From NCBI GenBank assembly GCA_040223615.1, contig JAVKFY010000037.1:27262-91261 (forward strand): a DNA stretch of 64,000 nucleotides, given 5' to 3'. The notes under the pieces were generated by a model. That model did not search any database, was not told where the DNA came from, and saw nothing but the letters and a program-made list of their open reading frames with translations. Position numbers and translations under genes: made by a program. The first letter of the stretch is position 1, and every line of letters starts with the position of its first letter. Positions 33,380 through 42,194 of the stretch are shown here, piece by piece. This DNA comes from JAVKFY01 sp040223615 (GTDB taxonomy: Bacteria; Pseudomonadota; Alphaproteobacteria; GCA-2731375).

Positions 33380-34264
33380 ATGCCGGTTCTGCCTTCTACA
33401 CAAGCGCTTCGTGCCTTTGAAGCGGCGGCGCGTTATTTGAGCTTTCAGCAAGCGGCCGCGAGCCTCAATCTGACGCCTGGCGCGATCAGCCGCCAGATTC
33501 AGTCGCTGGAGGCCTTGCTGGGCCAACCGCTGTTCCTGCGCCGGCACAAGCAGGTCGAGCTGACCCGCGCCGGCCGCGCCTATCTCGACGAGATCCGCGC
33601 GCCGCTGGCGCAGCTCGCCGCCGCCACCCAGCGTGTGCGCGGCGGCGCCGTCGGTACCGAGCTGTCGATCTGGACCAACCCGACCTTCGCGCTGCGCTGG
33701 TTCATCCCGCGCTGGAGCGGCCTCTACGCGCGCCACCCGGACATCGATATCCGCCTGACCACGTCGCTGGCGCCGGTCGACTTCGGCCGCGACGACATCG
33801 ACCTGGCAGTGCAGGTCACCGACGGCCGCAACCTGGCCGCCGGCCTGCGCGCCGAGCCCCTGGTCGCCGTCACGCTGACGCCGGTCTGCGCGCCGGCCCT
33901 CGCCGAACGCCTGCATGCGCCGAGCGACCTGGCCGGCGTCACCTTGCTGCACAGCGATCCGCGGCCGCAGGACTGGCCGCGCTGGCTGCAGTTCGCCGGC
34001 ATCGAAGGCATCGATGCCAGCCGTGGTCTGCGGTTCGAGAGTACCAACCTGGCGCTGCAGGCCGCCATCGAGGGTCTGGGTGTGGCGGTCGGCATCGTCG
34101 CGCTGATCGGCGACGACCTCGCCGCCGGCCGGCTGGCGCAACCCTATGCCCCGGTCCGCCGCACCGCGCGGCCGTTCCAGCTCATCTATCCGCAGGCCCG
34201 CGCCGGCGACCCCAAGCTGACCGCCTGCCGCGACTGGCTGCTGGCCGAGGCCGCGGCGGCCTGA
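33380..34264 (+). CDS. LysR-family transcriptional regulator (GcvA-like)
   Basis: This 294-residue regulator has the N-terminal winged helix (FEAAARYLSFQQAAASLNLTPGAISRQIQSLEALLGQPLF, residues 12-52) and the periplasmic-binding-like effector domain with RWFIPRWSGLYARHPDIDIRL. The start sequence MPVLPSTQALRAFEAA is typical of the GcvA group. It is divergent from the AidB-like gene across 112 nt, the usual target arrangement for LysR regulators. The effector is unknown. ATG at 33380 follows a weak site; upstream in-frame residues are not conserved-looking. Confidence 0.9.
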   Translation: MPVLPSTQALRAFEAAARYLSFQQAAASLNLTPGAISRQIQSLEALLGQPLFLRRHKQVELTRAGRAYLDEIRAPLAQLAAATQRVRGGAVGTELSIWTNPTFALRWFIPRWSGLYARHPDIDIRLTTSLAPVDFGRDDIDLAVQVTDGRNLAAGLRAEPLVAVTLTPVCAPALAERLHAPSDLAGVTLLHSDPRPQDWPRWLQFAGIEGIDASRGLRFESTNLALQAAIEGLGVAVGIVALIGDDLAAGRLAQPYAPVRRTARPFQLIYPQARAGDPKLTACRDWLLAEAAAA

Positions 34265-34268
34265 GGCG

Positions 34269-34535
34269 CTACTTGCGCGCGACCAGGAACTTCACCCCGG
34301 CGCCACCGACGGTCTCCTTGTGCGGGATACCGGCATCGAGCGCGAAGGTGTCGCCGGCACGGCACGTGGTGGTGCCGTCGGCGCACTCGATGGTCAGTTC
34401 GCCATCCAGCACCAGCGCCGAGGCGGAGAAGTCATGCGTGTGGTCGTCGTTCACCGTGCCGGCCGCCCACTCGCGCACCGCGAACTCGGTGTAGCCCTCT
34501 GCCTCGCGGGCAGCCTTGAATGCCTGTTGGTCCAT
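34269..34535 (-). CDS. Small cupin-domain protein
   Basis: This 88-residue single cupin barrel has motif 1 HTHDFSASALVLDGELTI (about 32-49) and motif 2 AGDTFALDAGIPHKETV with His72; the metal would be bound by His32, His34 and His72. It is near the minimum cupin size. It ends 4 nt past the LysR stop, convergent. No function can be assigned. ATG at 34535 gives MDQQAFKAAREAEGYTEF. Confidence 0.82.
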   Translation of the reverse strand: MDQQAFKAAREAEGYTEFAVREWAAGTVNDDHTHDFSASALVLDGELTIECADGTTTCRAGDTFALDAGIPHKETVGGAGVKFLVARK

Positions 34536-34559
34536 GACCGCGCTCCTCGCTCTCGCTTT

Positions 34560-34895
34560 TCATATACCCTTCGCCGCGCGCTCCACGGCGTCGATGGCCT
34601 TGATCACCTGACGCGTCGCCTCGGCGATCAGCACCAGGTCGTTGTCGATCTCTACCCACCTGCGCCCGTCGCCCGGCGGCTCCAGCACGATGATGACCTT
34701 CTTCGGCACCTCGCGCCAGACCACCTCCCGCGGCACCGGCTTGCCGACCTCGTAGCGTTTCTTCGCCTGGCCCGGCGGCAGGCAGCCATTGTTCTTCTTG
34801 GCTAGACCCGGGGGACAACCGTTCTTCTGCGGCTGCGCCACTGCGCCGGCGCCGATCAGAACACCCGCCAGCAACACGGCGCACAAACGCAACAT
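34560..34895 (-). CDS. Secreted RcnB-like protein with duplicated Cys-Pro-Pro-Gly motif
   Basis: This 111-residue protein has a signal peptide (cleavage near Ala20) and two tandem motifs, NGCPPGLAKK (25-34) and NGCLPPGQAKK (36-46). A C-terminal domain follows with REVVWREVPKKVIIVLEPPGDGRRWVEIDNDLVLIAEATRQVI, the layout of RcnB-type nickel/cobalt homeostasis proteins. It could bind metal or the cell wall. It is 24 nt from the cupin gene on the same strand. Assignment is moderate. Confidence 0.68.
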   Translation of the reverse strand: MLRLCAVLLAGVLIGAGAVAQPQKNGCPPGLAKKNNGCLPPGQAKKRYEVGKPVPREVVWREVPKKVIIVLEPPGDGRRWVEIDNDLVLIAEATRQVIKAIDAVERAAKGI

Positions 34896-34908
34896 CGCTC
34901 TACTCCTG

Positions 34909-35832
34909 CTACTTCTTTCGCTTCGCTTTCGGCTTCAGCTTCTTCTTCAGCTCCGGCGGCCGCACCTCCTGCAGCCGCGCCATCAGCGCCGAGGTGTCCC
35001 AACGCCGGCCGCCCAGCGCCTCGACCTCGGCATAGAACTGGTCGACCAGTGCCGCGACCGGCAGCGAGATGCCCATGCTCTTGGCCTCGGCCATGCAGAT
35101 CGACAGATCCTTGCGCATCCACTCCACGGCGAAACCGTGGTCGTAGTGGTCAGCCAGCATGGTCTTGTAGCGGTTCTCCATCTGCCACGACTGCGCCGCG
35201 CCCTTGGAGATGGTCTCGACCACCTGCTCGCCGTCCAGGCCGGCGCAGACCGCGAAGTTCAACGCCTCCGACAGCCCCTGCACGACGCCGGCGATGCAGA
35301 TCTGGTTCACCATCTTGGTGAGCTGACCGGCGCCGGCCGCACCCAGCAACTGGCAGGCGCGGGCATAGCTGTCGATCACCGGGCTGGCCTTGGCGAAGTC
35401 CGACTTGGTGCCGCCGCACATCACCGTCAGAACGCCATTCTCGGCACCGGCCTGGCCGCCGGAGACCGGGGCGTCGATGAAGCCCGAGCCCTGCTTCTTG
35501 GCGGCGACGGCGAGTTCTCGGGCGATGTCGGCCGAGGCGGTGGTGTGGTCGACGAAGACGCAGCCCTTGCCGAGTCCGGCGAAGATGCCGTCCTTGCCGT
35601 AGACGATCTCGCGCAGATCCTTGTCGGCGCCAACGCAGGCGAATACCAGCGTGTTGCCCTTGGCCGCCTCGCGCGGCGTCTTGGCGACCTTGCCGCCATG
35701 CTGCTTGGCCCACTTGTTCGCCTTGGCGACGTTGCGGTTGTAGACCGTTACCTGGTGACCCTTGGCGGCCAGATGGCCGGCCATCGGATAGCCCATGACG
35801 CCGAGGCCGACGAACGCGACGCGCTCTCCCAT
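34909..35832 (-). CDS. Beta-hydroxyacid dehydrogenase family NAD(P) oxidoreductase (second HIBADH-like enzyme)
   Basis: This 307-residue protein has the family signature FVGLGVMGYPMAGHL, DAPVSGGQAGAENGVLTVMCGG and the catalytic Lys in LTKMVNQICIAGV. A lysine-rich tail ends KKKLKPKAKRKK, unlike mmsB at 27128. It is a paralogue of 3-hydroxyisobutyrate dehydrogenase; substrates in this family include tartronate semialdehyde, 3-hydroxyisobutyrate and glyoxylate-type aldehydes, so specificity is open. It is divergent from the penicillin-acylase gene. Confidence 0.85.
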   Translation of the reverse strand: MGERVAFVGLGVMGYPMAGHLAAKGHQVTVYNRNVAKANKWAKQHGGKVAKTPREAAKGNTLVFACVGADKDLREIVYGKDGIFAGLGKGCVFVDHTTASADIARELAVAAKKQGSGFIDAPVSGGQAGAENGVLTVMCGGTKSDFAKASPVIDSYARACQLLGAAGAGQLTKMVNQICIAGVVQGLSEALNFAVCAGLDGEQVVETISKGAAQSWQMENRYKTMLADHYDHGFAVEWMRKDLSICMAEAKSMGISLPVAALVDQFYAEVEALGGRRWDTSALMARLQEVRPPELKKKLKPKAKRKK

Positions 35833-35966
35833 GCGTGAACACTCCCTTGTGTTTGTGTCTCGTTTCCCTGATGCGTCTTCTACACGGCTTGCCGGCGGCC
35901 CGGAAGGCCGGGTTGACCGTGCGCGTGGGCTTTGTTACGCGCCGCCGGCAGGGAGCGGTGGATACG

Positions 35967-38363
35967 ATGCGCTGGGTGATCCGAGGGCTGATCGGCGTCG
36001 TGCTGTTGGCGGTGGCAACCGTCGGCGGCGGTTACTTGGCCGCGCGCAGCTCGCTGCCGAACTACGAGGGCCGCGTCGCGGTCACAGGCCTGCGCGGGCC
36101 GGTGGAGGTCATGCGCGATCGCCACGCCATCCCGCACATTGTCGCCGACAGCCGCGAGGACGCGCTGTTCGGCCTCGGCTACGTCCATGCCCAGGACCGC
36201 CTGTGGCAGATGGAGATGAGCCGGCGCATCGGCCACGGCCGCCTGTCGGAAATGCTGGGCGCGGCTACCCTGCCGGTCGACCGGTTGCTGCGCGGCTTCG
36301 ACTTCCGCGCCGTGGCGCAGGCCAACCTGGATCGCGCCAGCGACGAAACCAAGGCCGGCTTCGAGGCCTATGCCCGCGGCGTCAACGCCTACCTGGAGAC
36401 TCGCGAAGGCCTGCTGCCGCCGGAATTCCTGATCCTGGGCGTCGAGCCGGCGCCGTGGCGGCCGATCGACAGCGCGATCTGGACCAAGGTGATGGCGCTC
36501 GACCTGTCGACCAGCTGGTTCGCCGAGCTGCAGCGCTATGCGCTCAGCGACCGGCTCGACCCGGCGCAGCTCGAGGACCTGTTCACGCCGATCCGCAGCC
36601 CGCTGCAAAATGGCATCCTCGACCTGGAATCCGCCGGGGTGCCGCCGCCCGGCCAGGCACCGGTGCAGGATGGTGCTCGTCCGCAAGCCAGCTCGGCGGC
36701 CTCCAACAACTGGGTGGTCGACGGCCAACGCACCGCGACCGGCAAGCCGCTGCTCGCCAACGACCCGCACCTGAGCCTGGCCGCGCCCTCGGTCTGGTAC
36801 CTGGCGCATTTGAGCTGGCCCGGCACCAACGTGATCGGCGCGACCTTCCCCGGCCTGCCGGCGGTGGTGCTGGGCCGTACCGACAGGATCGCCTGGGGCT
36901 TCACCAACACGGGCGGCGACGTGCAGGACATCTACGTCGAGCGCATCGACCCGAGCGATCCGAACCGTTACGCCACCCCGACCGGCAGCGCCGCCTTCGA
37001 GGTGCGCGAGGAGCGCATCAAGGTCAAGGACGGCCCGGACGAGGTTCTGCGCGTGCGCCGGACCCGCCACGGACCGGTGATGTCGGATGTCTACGGGCCG
37101 GCCGCCGCGGCGACGCCGGCGGGCCACGTCCTGGCGCTGGCCTGGACCGCGCTGGCCGCCGACGACCGCACGCTGGACGCTTCCATGCGGTTGATGGAGG
37201 CGCGCGACTGGACCAGCTTCCTGGGCGCCATGCGACTGTTTCACGGCCCGCAGCAGAACATCGTCTACGCCGATACCGCCGGCAATATCGGCTTCGTCGC
37301 CCCGGCGCGCATTCCGTTGCGGGCGCGCGAGAACCGGCTGCGCGGCTACATGCCGCAACCCGGCTGGCGCGCCGAGTATGACTGGCAGGGCTGGGTTCCG
37401 TTCGAGGATCTGCCACAGGTGCTGAACCCGGCCAGCGGCATGATGGTGACCGCCAACAACCGCATCGTCAGCGCCGAGTACCCGCACCACCTGACCTTCG
37501 AGTGGCAGGAAAGCTACCGTGCCGAGCGCATCGTCGCGCTGCTCTCGGAACGCGAGAAACACTCGCTGCAGAGCTTCCAGACGATGCAGGCCGATACCGT
37601 CTCGCTGATGGCCCGGCGCCTGCTGCCGCGCATGCTGGCGGCGAACCAGACCGCGACCACGGCGCGGCTGGCGCAGACCATGCTGTCGTCGTGGGACGGC
37701 GACATGGCGGCCGATCGCCCCGAGCCGCTGATCTTCTACGCCTGGTATCGCGAGCTGACGCGGATGATCTATGCCGACGAGCTGGGCGAACGGTTCGAGG
37801 CGCTGTGGCGCGAACGGCCGCGCTTCATCGACCGTGTGCTGAGCGGCCCGGCGGCGCCGTGGTGCGATGACATCACCACCGCCGATGCCAGCGAGAGCTG
37901 CGACGACCTGCTGCGCCGCTCGCTGGAGCGCGCTATGGAGTGGCTGGCCGAACGTCACGGCGGCGAGGCGCAGCGCTGGCGCTGGGGCGATGCCCACATC
38001 GCGCGTGCCAAGCACCGGCCATTCGGCGAGGTCGAACCGCTACGCCGCTTGTTCGACCTGACCGCGCAGGTGCCGGGCGGCAGCTACACGGTCAACGTCG
38101 GCCACGTCCGACTGGCCGATGCCGAAGCCCCGTTCGTCGACGGGCACGGCCCCGCCCTGCGCGCGATCTACGACCTCGACGACCCGGAGAACTCGGTCTT
38201 CATCACCTCCACCGGGCAGTCCGGCAACGTGCTGTCGCCGCACTATGCCGACTACCTCGCCGACTGGCGCGACGTGCGCTACGTGCCGATGACGACGCGG
38301 CCGGAGACCTTCGCCGTCGGCGCCATCGGCCGCCTGCTGCTGGAGCCGGCCAGGGCGCCGTAG
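35967..38363 (+). CDS. Penicillin acylase family (Ntn-hydrolase) protein
   Basis: This 798-residue protein has an N-terminal membrane or signal segment (residues 6-25), an alpha part up to about 245, and the autoprocessing Ser246 in SAASNNWVV, where the mature beta chain would start. Further family marks are EVMRDRHAIPHIVA, GYVHAQDRLWQMEMSRR, LANDPHL, GRTDRIAWGFTNTGGDVQDIY and GNIGFVAPARIP. Members hydrolyse amides such as penicillins or N-acyl-homoserine lactones; the true substrate is unknown. The ATG at 35967 gives MRWVIRGLIGVVL and follows GGGAG; a longer in-frame start lies upstream. Confidence 0.88.
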   Translation: MRWVIRGLIGVVLLAVATVGGGYLAARSSLPNYEGRVAVTGLRGPVEVMRDRHAIPHIVADSREDALFGLGYVHAQDRLWQMEMSRRIGHGRLSEMLGAATLPVDRLLRGFDFRAVAQANLDRASDETKAGFEAYARGVNAYLETREGLLPPEFLILGVEPAPWRPIDSAIWTKVMALDLSTSWFAELQRYALSDRLDPAQLEDLFTPIRSPLQNGILDLESAGVPPPGQAPVQDGARPQASSAASNNWVVDGQRTATGKPLLANDPHLSLAAPSVWYLAHLSWPGTNVIGATFPGLPAVVLGRTDRIAWGFTNTGGDVQDIYVERIDPSDPNRYATPTGSAAFEVREERIKVKDGPDEVLRVRRTRHGPVMSDVYGPAAAATPAGHVLALAWTALAADDRTLDASMRLMEARDWTSFLGAMRLFHGPQQNIVYADTAGNIGFVAPARIPLRARENRLRGYMPQPGWRAEYDWQGWVPFEDLPQVLNPASGMMVTANNRIVSAEYPHHLTFEWQESYRAERIVALLSEREKHSLQSFQTMQADTVSLMARRLLPRMLAANQTATTARLAQTMLSSWDGDMAADRPEPLIFYAWYRELTRMIYADELGERFEALWRERPRFIDRVLSGPAAPWCDDITTADASESCDDLLRRSLERAMEWLAERHGGEAQRWRWGDAHIARAKHRPFGEVEPLRRLFDLTAQVPGGSYTVNVGHVRLADAEAPFVDGHGPALRAIYDLDDPENSVFITSTGQSGNVLSPHYADYLADWRDVRYVPMTTRPETFAVGAIGRLLLEPARAP

Positions 38364-38392
38364 CTCACCGGCTCGAACCCGGCAAAGACGCG

Positions 38393-39640
38393 CTACCGCG
38401 CGAACGGCGTCATGTAGCGCGCCGCCTGGTCGCGGTTCCCTGTCTGGGCCTTGAGCTCGGCGCGGGCGATCACCTGCAGGTGCACCTCGTCCGGGCCGTC
38501 GGCGAACTTCAGCGAGCGGCCGTTGGTGTAGATGTCGGCCAGCGGCGTGTCCGGGCTCAGCCCCATGGCGCCGAAGGCCTGGATCGCGCGGTCGGCGATG
38601 CGCGCCAGCATGTCCGGTACCAGCGCCTTGATCATCGAGATCTGCTTGCGCGCCTCGCGCGCGCCGACGGTATCGATCAGGTAGGCGGTGTGCAGCACCA
38701 GCCAGCGCGCCTGGTCGATCTCGATCCGGCTGCGCGCGATGTTCTCGGCCACCGAGCCGTGCTCGTGCAGGTGGCGGCCGAAAGTCTTGCGCTCCTGTGC
38801 CCTGGCGCACATCAGCTCCAGCGCCACCTCGGCCTGGCCGATGCAGCGCATGCAGTGGTGGATACGTCCCGGGCCGAGCCGCGCCTGGGCCATCATGAAC
38901 CCATCGCCCTCGTTGCTGAGCAGGTTCGCCGCCGGCACCCGCACGTTGGAGAACAGGATCTCGCAGTGGCCTTCCGGCGCGGTGTGGTTCAGCACAGTGA
39001 TGTTGCGCTGAATGTCGACGCCAGGGGTGTCGATCGGCACCAGAACCATCGACTGCTGCGCGTGGCGCGGCCCGTCCGGATCGGTCTTGCCCATCACGAT
39101 CAGCAACTTGCAGTGCGGGTGCGCGGCATTGGTGATGAACCACTTGCGCCCGTTGATGACGTACTCATCGCCCTCGCGCTTGATCAGCGTCTGGATGTTG
39201 GTCGCATCGGAGGAGGCCACGTCCGGCTCGGTCATCACGAAGCTGGAACGGATCTCGCCCTCCAGCAGCGGGCGCAGCCAGCGGTCATACTGCGCCGGCG
39301 TGGCGAACATGTGCAGCAGTTCCATGTTGCCGGTGTCCGGCGCGTTGCAGTTGAACACCTGCGGCGCCCACTCGATCCGGCCCATGATCTCGGCCAGCGG
39401 CGCGTAGTCCAGGTTCGACAGGCCCATGCCCGGCTCGTCGTCGCGCAGGCTGGGCAGGAACAGGTTCCACAGCCCCTCGTCCTTGGCCAGCGCGCGCAGG
39501 TCGCCCAGGAAGCTGAAGGGATAGATACCGGCCTTGGTGTCCTCGTGCGCCTGGCCGACGCGGGGGATCACGTGGTCGTCCATGAAGCGCTGCAACCGCA
39601 GCCGCATTTCTTCGCAGGTCGGCGAAAATTCGAAATCCAT
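38393..39640 (-). CDS. ACAD10/11-like acyl-CoA dehydrogenase
   Basis: This 415-residue protein has SSFVMTEPDVASSDATNI, WFITNAAHPHCKLLIVMG, GPGRIHHCMRCIGQAEVALELM, KTFGRHLHEHGSVAENIARSRIEIDQAR and a C-terminal SLKFADGPDEVHLQVIARAEL. DGPDEVH replaces the usual EGT motif, as in ACAD10/11-type enzymes. The ATG at 39640 follows AAGGAG; an in-frame extension upstream has no ribosome-binding site. The substrate is probably a longer-chain or branched acyl-CoA. It is convergent with the acylase gene, 29 nt away. Confidence 0.86.
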   Translation of the reverse strand: MDFEFSPTCEEMRLRLQRFMDDHVIPRVGQAHEDTKAGIYPFSFLGDLRALAKDEGLWNLFLPSLRDDEPGMGLSNLDYAPLAEIMGRIEWAPQVFNCNAPDTGNMELLHMFATPAQYDRWLRPLLEGEIRSSFVMTEPDVASSDATNIQTLIKREGDEYVINGRKWFITNAAHPHCKLLIVMGKTDPDGPRHAQQSMVLVPIDTPGVDIQRNITVLNHTAPEGHCEILFSNVRVPAANLLSNEGDGFMMAQARLGPGRIHHCMRCIGQAEVALELMCARAQERKTFGRHLHEHGSVAENIARSRIEIDQARWLVLHTAYLIDTVGAREARKQISMIKALVPDMLARIADRAIQAFGAMGLSPDTPLADIYTNGRSLKFADGPDEVHLQVIARAELKAQTGNRDQAARYMTPFAR

Positions 39641-39770
39641 TGGATGGTCTCCTTGGCGATATCGCTCACGAGACCATCCTGCGGCTTTCGCCGCCATCGG
39701 AGAAGCGTGACGGGGTGACGCACGGACGCCCGCGCCACGCCGCCGTCGACAGCGATTGTGGCGCTGTGGG

Positions 39771-40664
39771 CTAGCCGCCGCTGGGCGGGGTCGGTTGCGC
39801 CTCGCGCAGCAGCACGATGGAGATGCGCCGGTTGCTGGGCAGCGCCGGATCTTCCGGGATCAGCGGCTCGGTGTCGGCCTTGCCGGTGACGTAGGCAATG
39901 CGCTGCGGATCGAGGCCGGAGTCGAGCAAGGCCCGCCGGCTGGCGTTGGCGCGGTCGGCCGAAAGCTCCCAGTTGCCGTAGCCCACGCGCGAACGGAATG
40001 GCAGCGAATCCGTGTGCCCTGTGATCGAGATGCGGTTCGGCATCGACTCCACCACCTTGGCGATACGCTGCATCAGCGCCGCCGCGCCGTCGTCCATGTT
40101 CGCCGAGCCGGACGAGAACATCGACTGCCGTTCCTGGTCGACGAGCTGAATGCGCAGGCCTTCGGGCGTGTTGTCGATGATCAGCTGGTTGGCCATCGCC
40201 GCCAGCTCCGGCGACTCCTGGATCGCCTGGCGGATCTGCTGTTCGGCTTCTTCGAACTGCTTCTGCTCGTGCTCGGCCATCTGCTTCAGCAGATCGTCCT
40301 CGTCGAGCTCGCCGCCGGGCTCCTTGCTGTCCTCGTCGGTCGGCTTGCGCTGCTTCGGCGGCGACAGTTCGACCACCACGGTTGGCGGCGAGTTCTGCGA
40401 CACCCGCGCGCCCTCCGTCGCCATCGAGATGCCGCCCAACAGGCCGCCGGCGCCGCTGTTGGAGCGGCTGACCGACTTCGGTGCGAAATAATCGGCGATG
40501 CCGTTCTTCTGCTCGTCCGTGGTCACGTTCAGCAGCCACAGCAGCAGGAAGAAGGCCATCATCGCGGTCACGAAGTCGGCATAGGCGACCTTCCAGGCGC
40601 CGCCGTGGTGGCCGCCGGAGACGTTGATAACCTTTTTGACAATGATCTCGCCGCCGGCGGACAT
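39771..40664 (-). CDS. motB: Flagellar motor stator protein MotB
   Basis: This 297-residue protein has the conserved proton-path Asp30 in AYADFVTAMMAFFLLLWLLN (transmembrane segment 27-47) and a C-terminal OmpA-like peptidoglycan-binding domain with SITGHTDSLPFRS, NWELSADRANASRRAL and NRRISIVLL. A charged linker rich in Glu and Gln (about 120-155) separates them. It starts 24 nt after motA on the same strand and forms the stator with MotA. Confidence 0.94.
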   Translation of the reverse strand: MSAGGEIIVKKVINVSGGHHGGAWKVAYADFVTAMMAFFLLLWLLNVTTDEQKNGIADYFAPKSVSRSNSGAGGLLGGISMATEGARVSQNSPPTVVVELSPPKQRKPTDEDSKEPGGELDEDDLLKQMAEHEQKQFEEAEQQIRQAIQESPELAAMANQLIIDNTPEGLRIQLVDQERQSMFSSGSANMDDGAAALMQRIAKVVESMPNRISITGHTDSLPFRSRVGYGNWELSADRANASRRALLDSGLDPQRIAYVTGKADTEPLIPEDPALPSNRRISIVLLREAQPTPPSGG

Positions 40665-40688
40665 GGTCTGGCTCCCGCTTCCCTGAGC

Positions 40689-41546
40689 CTAGGCCGGCAG
40701 CACGCTGGAGACCGATTCCTCGACCTCCGCGAAGGTCGGGCGGTCGTGCACGTAGAGCGTCTTGCGGGCGAACTCGACCGACAGCGCCGGGGCGTAGCCC
40801 TGCACGTGCGCGATCACGCCGGCCTTGATGCACTCGTAGTAGCGGAACTCGGACTCGCAGAAATTCTCCAGGTTCTTGCCCATCGGACCGACCAGCCCGT
40901 AGGCCAGCAGAATCCCGAGGAAGGTACCGACCAGGGCGGCGCCGATCAGCGCGCCCAGCACCTCCGGCGGCTCGGCGATCGAGCCCATCGTCACGATCAC
41001 GCCGAGCACCGCGGCGACGATGCCGAACGCCGGCAAGCCGTCGCCGACGGCGGTGACCGCATGCGCGATGTGCTCGGTCTCGTGCTTCCGGGTCTCGATG
41101 TCCTCGTCCATCATGTTTTCGAGCTCATGCGGGTTCTCGGTGCCCATGGTGACCAGCCGCAGCGTGTCGCACAGGAACTCCACCGCTTCGTGGTTCTTCA
41201 TGAAGGAGGGATGGTTGGAGAAGATCGACGAGTTTTCCGGGTCCTCCACATGCGCCTCCAGCGCCAGCGCGCCCTTCGACTTGGCGAGCTTGAACACCGA
41301 GTACAGCACCGTCAGCAGTTCCAGATAGGCGGTCTTGCTGTGCGGCGAGCCCTTCATCAGCCGCCCCATGTGCTTGCCGGCGCCGATCAGCACGCCCTTT
41401 GGATTGGAGATGATGAAGGCGCCGAGCGCCGAGCCGCAGATGATCAGCACTTCCAGCGGTTGCCACAGCACCGCGATGTCGCCGTGCGGCATGTAGCCGC
41501 CCAGCACCGAACCGATGACCACCAGCAGACCGATTATGAACAGCAT
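40689..41546 (-). CDS. motA: Flagellar motor stator protein MotA
   Basis: This 285-residue protein has the four membrane segments of MotA, starting MLFIIGLLVVIGSVLGGYMPHGDIAVLWQPLEVLIICGSALG (residues 1-42) and with the second pair around AFGIVAAVLGVIVTMGSI and LIGAALVGTFLGILLAYGLVGP. The cytoplasmic loop contains the charged rotor-interaction residues. motAB are the only clearly flagellar genes here; other flagellar genes must lie elsewhere. Confidence 0.94.
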   Translation of the reverse strand: MLFIIGLLVVIGSVLGGYMPHGDIAVLWQPLEVLIICGSALGAFIISNPKGVLIGAGKHMGRLMKGSPHSKTAYLELLTVLYSVFKLAKSKGALALEAHVEDPENSSIFSNHPSFMKNHEAVEFLCDTLRLVTMGTENPHELENMMDEDIETRKHETEHIAHAVTAVGDGLPAFGIVAAVLGVIVTMGSIAEPPEVLGALIGAALVGTFLGILLAYGLVGPMGKNLENFCESEFRYYECIKAGVIAHVQGYAPALSVEFARKTLYVHDRPTFAEVEESVSSVLPA

Positions 41547-41702
41547 CCGTCGTCGTCCACCCGCGTACGTGTTTCGCGCGCCCGGTGCGCGCTCCTACCT
41601 GGGCTGGATCGTGGTCGCTTTCGGTTAAGAATGGGTTGAGCAAACCCGGCCGCCGGGGTACCGATGAGGTGGGATATCGTGGGCAACGAGGTTATGGAGC
41701 CG

Positions 41703-42194
41703 ATGGCCGAGACGAAGATCGATCCGCGCGCGTTCCGCGACGCGATGGGCTGTTTCGCCACCGGCATCACGGTGATCTCGGCCCTGACAACGGACGGCGA
41801 GCCGGTCGGCATGACGGTCAATTCGTTCAGCTCGGTCTCGCTCGACCCGCCGCTGATCCTGTACTCCCTGGCCCGCAGCGCCAGCCGCTTTAACGAGTTC
41901 GCGCGCGCGGAGCGGTTTGTCGTCAATGTCCTGGGCCAGTCGCATGAGCCGCTATCGACCCGCTTCGCCACCCGCGGCGTGTCCGGCTGGGAGGACGTCG
42001 CGCACGATCGCTGCGAGGACGGCTGTCCGGCCCTGGCCGATGCCCTGGCGGTGTTCGAGTGCGTCACCGAGGCGCGCCACGACGGCGGCGACCACGTCAT
42101 CGTCGTCGGCCGCGTGGAGCGGGTGCGCCAAAGCCCCGCCGGCGAACCGTTGCTGTTCTACCGTGGCGCCTACAGCCGGATCGCCACCGGCTGA
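41703..42194 (+). CDS. Flavin reductase family (FMN-binding) protein
   Basis: This roughly 163-residue protein matches the flavin-reductase-like split barrel: FRDAMGCFATGITVISALTTDGEPVGMTVNSFSSVSLDPPLILYSLARSAS (about 10-60) and CEDGCPALADALAVFECVTEARHDGGDHVIVVGRVERV. Such proteins reduce FMN/FAD for two-component monooxygenases. The start is ambiguous: ATGs at 41664, 41694 and 41703 are possible; 41703 gives the shortest conserved N-terminus. The last 25 nt overlap the convergent threonine dehydratase gene. Confidence 0.85.
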   Translation: MAETKIDPRAFRDAMGCFATGITVISALTTDGEPVGMTVNSFSSVSLDPPLILYSLARSASRFNEFARAERFVVNVLGQSHEPLSTRFATRGVSGWEDVAHDRCEDGCPALADALAVFECVTEARHDGGDHVIVVGRVERVRQSPAGEPLLFYRGAYSRIATG

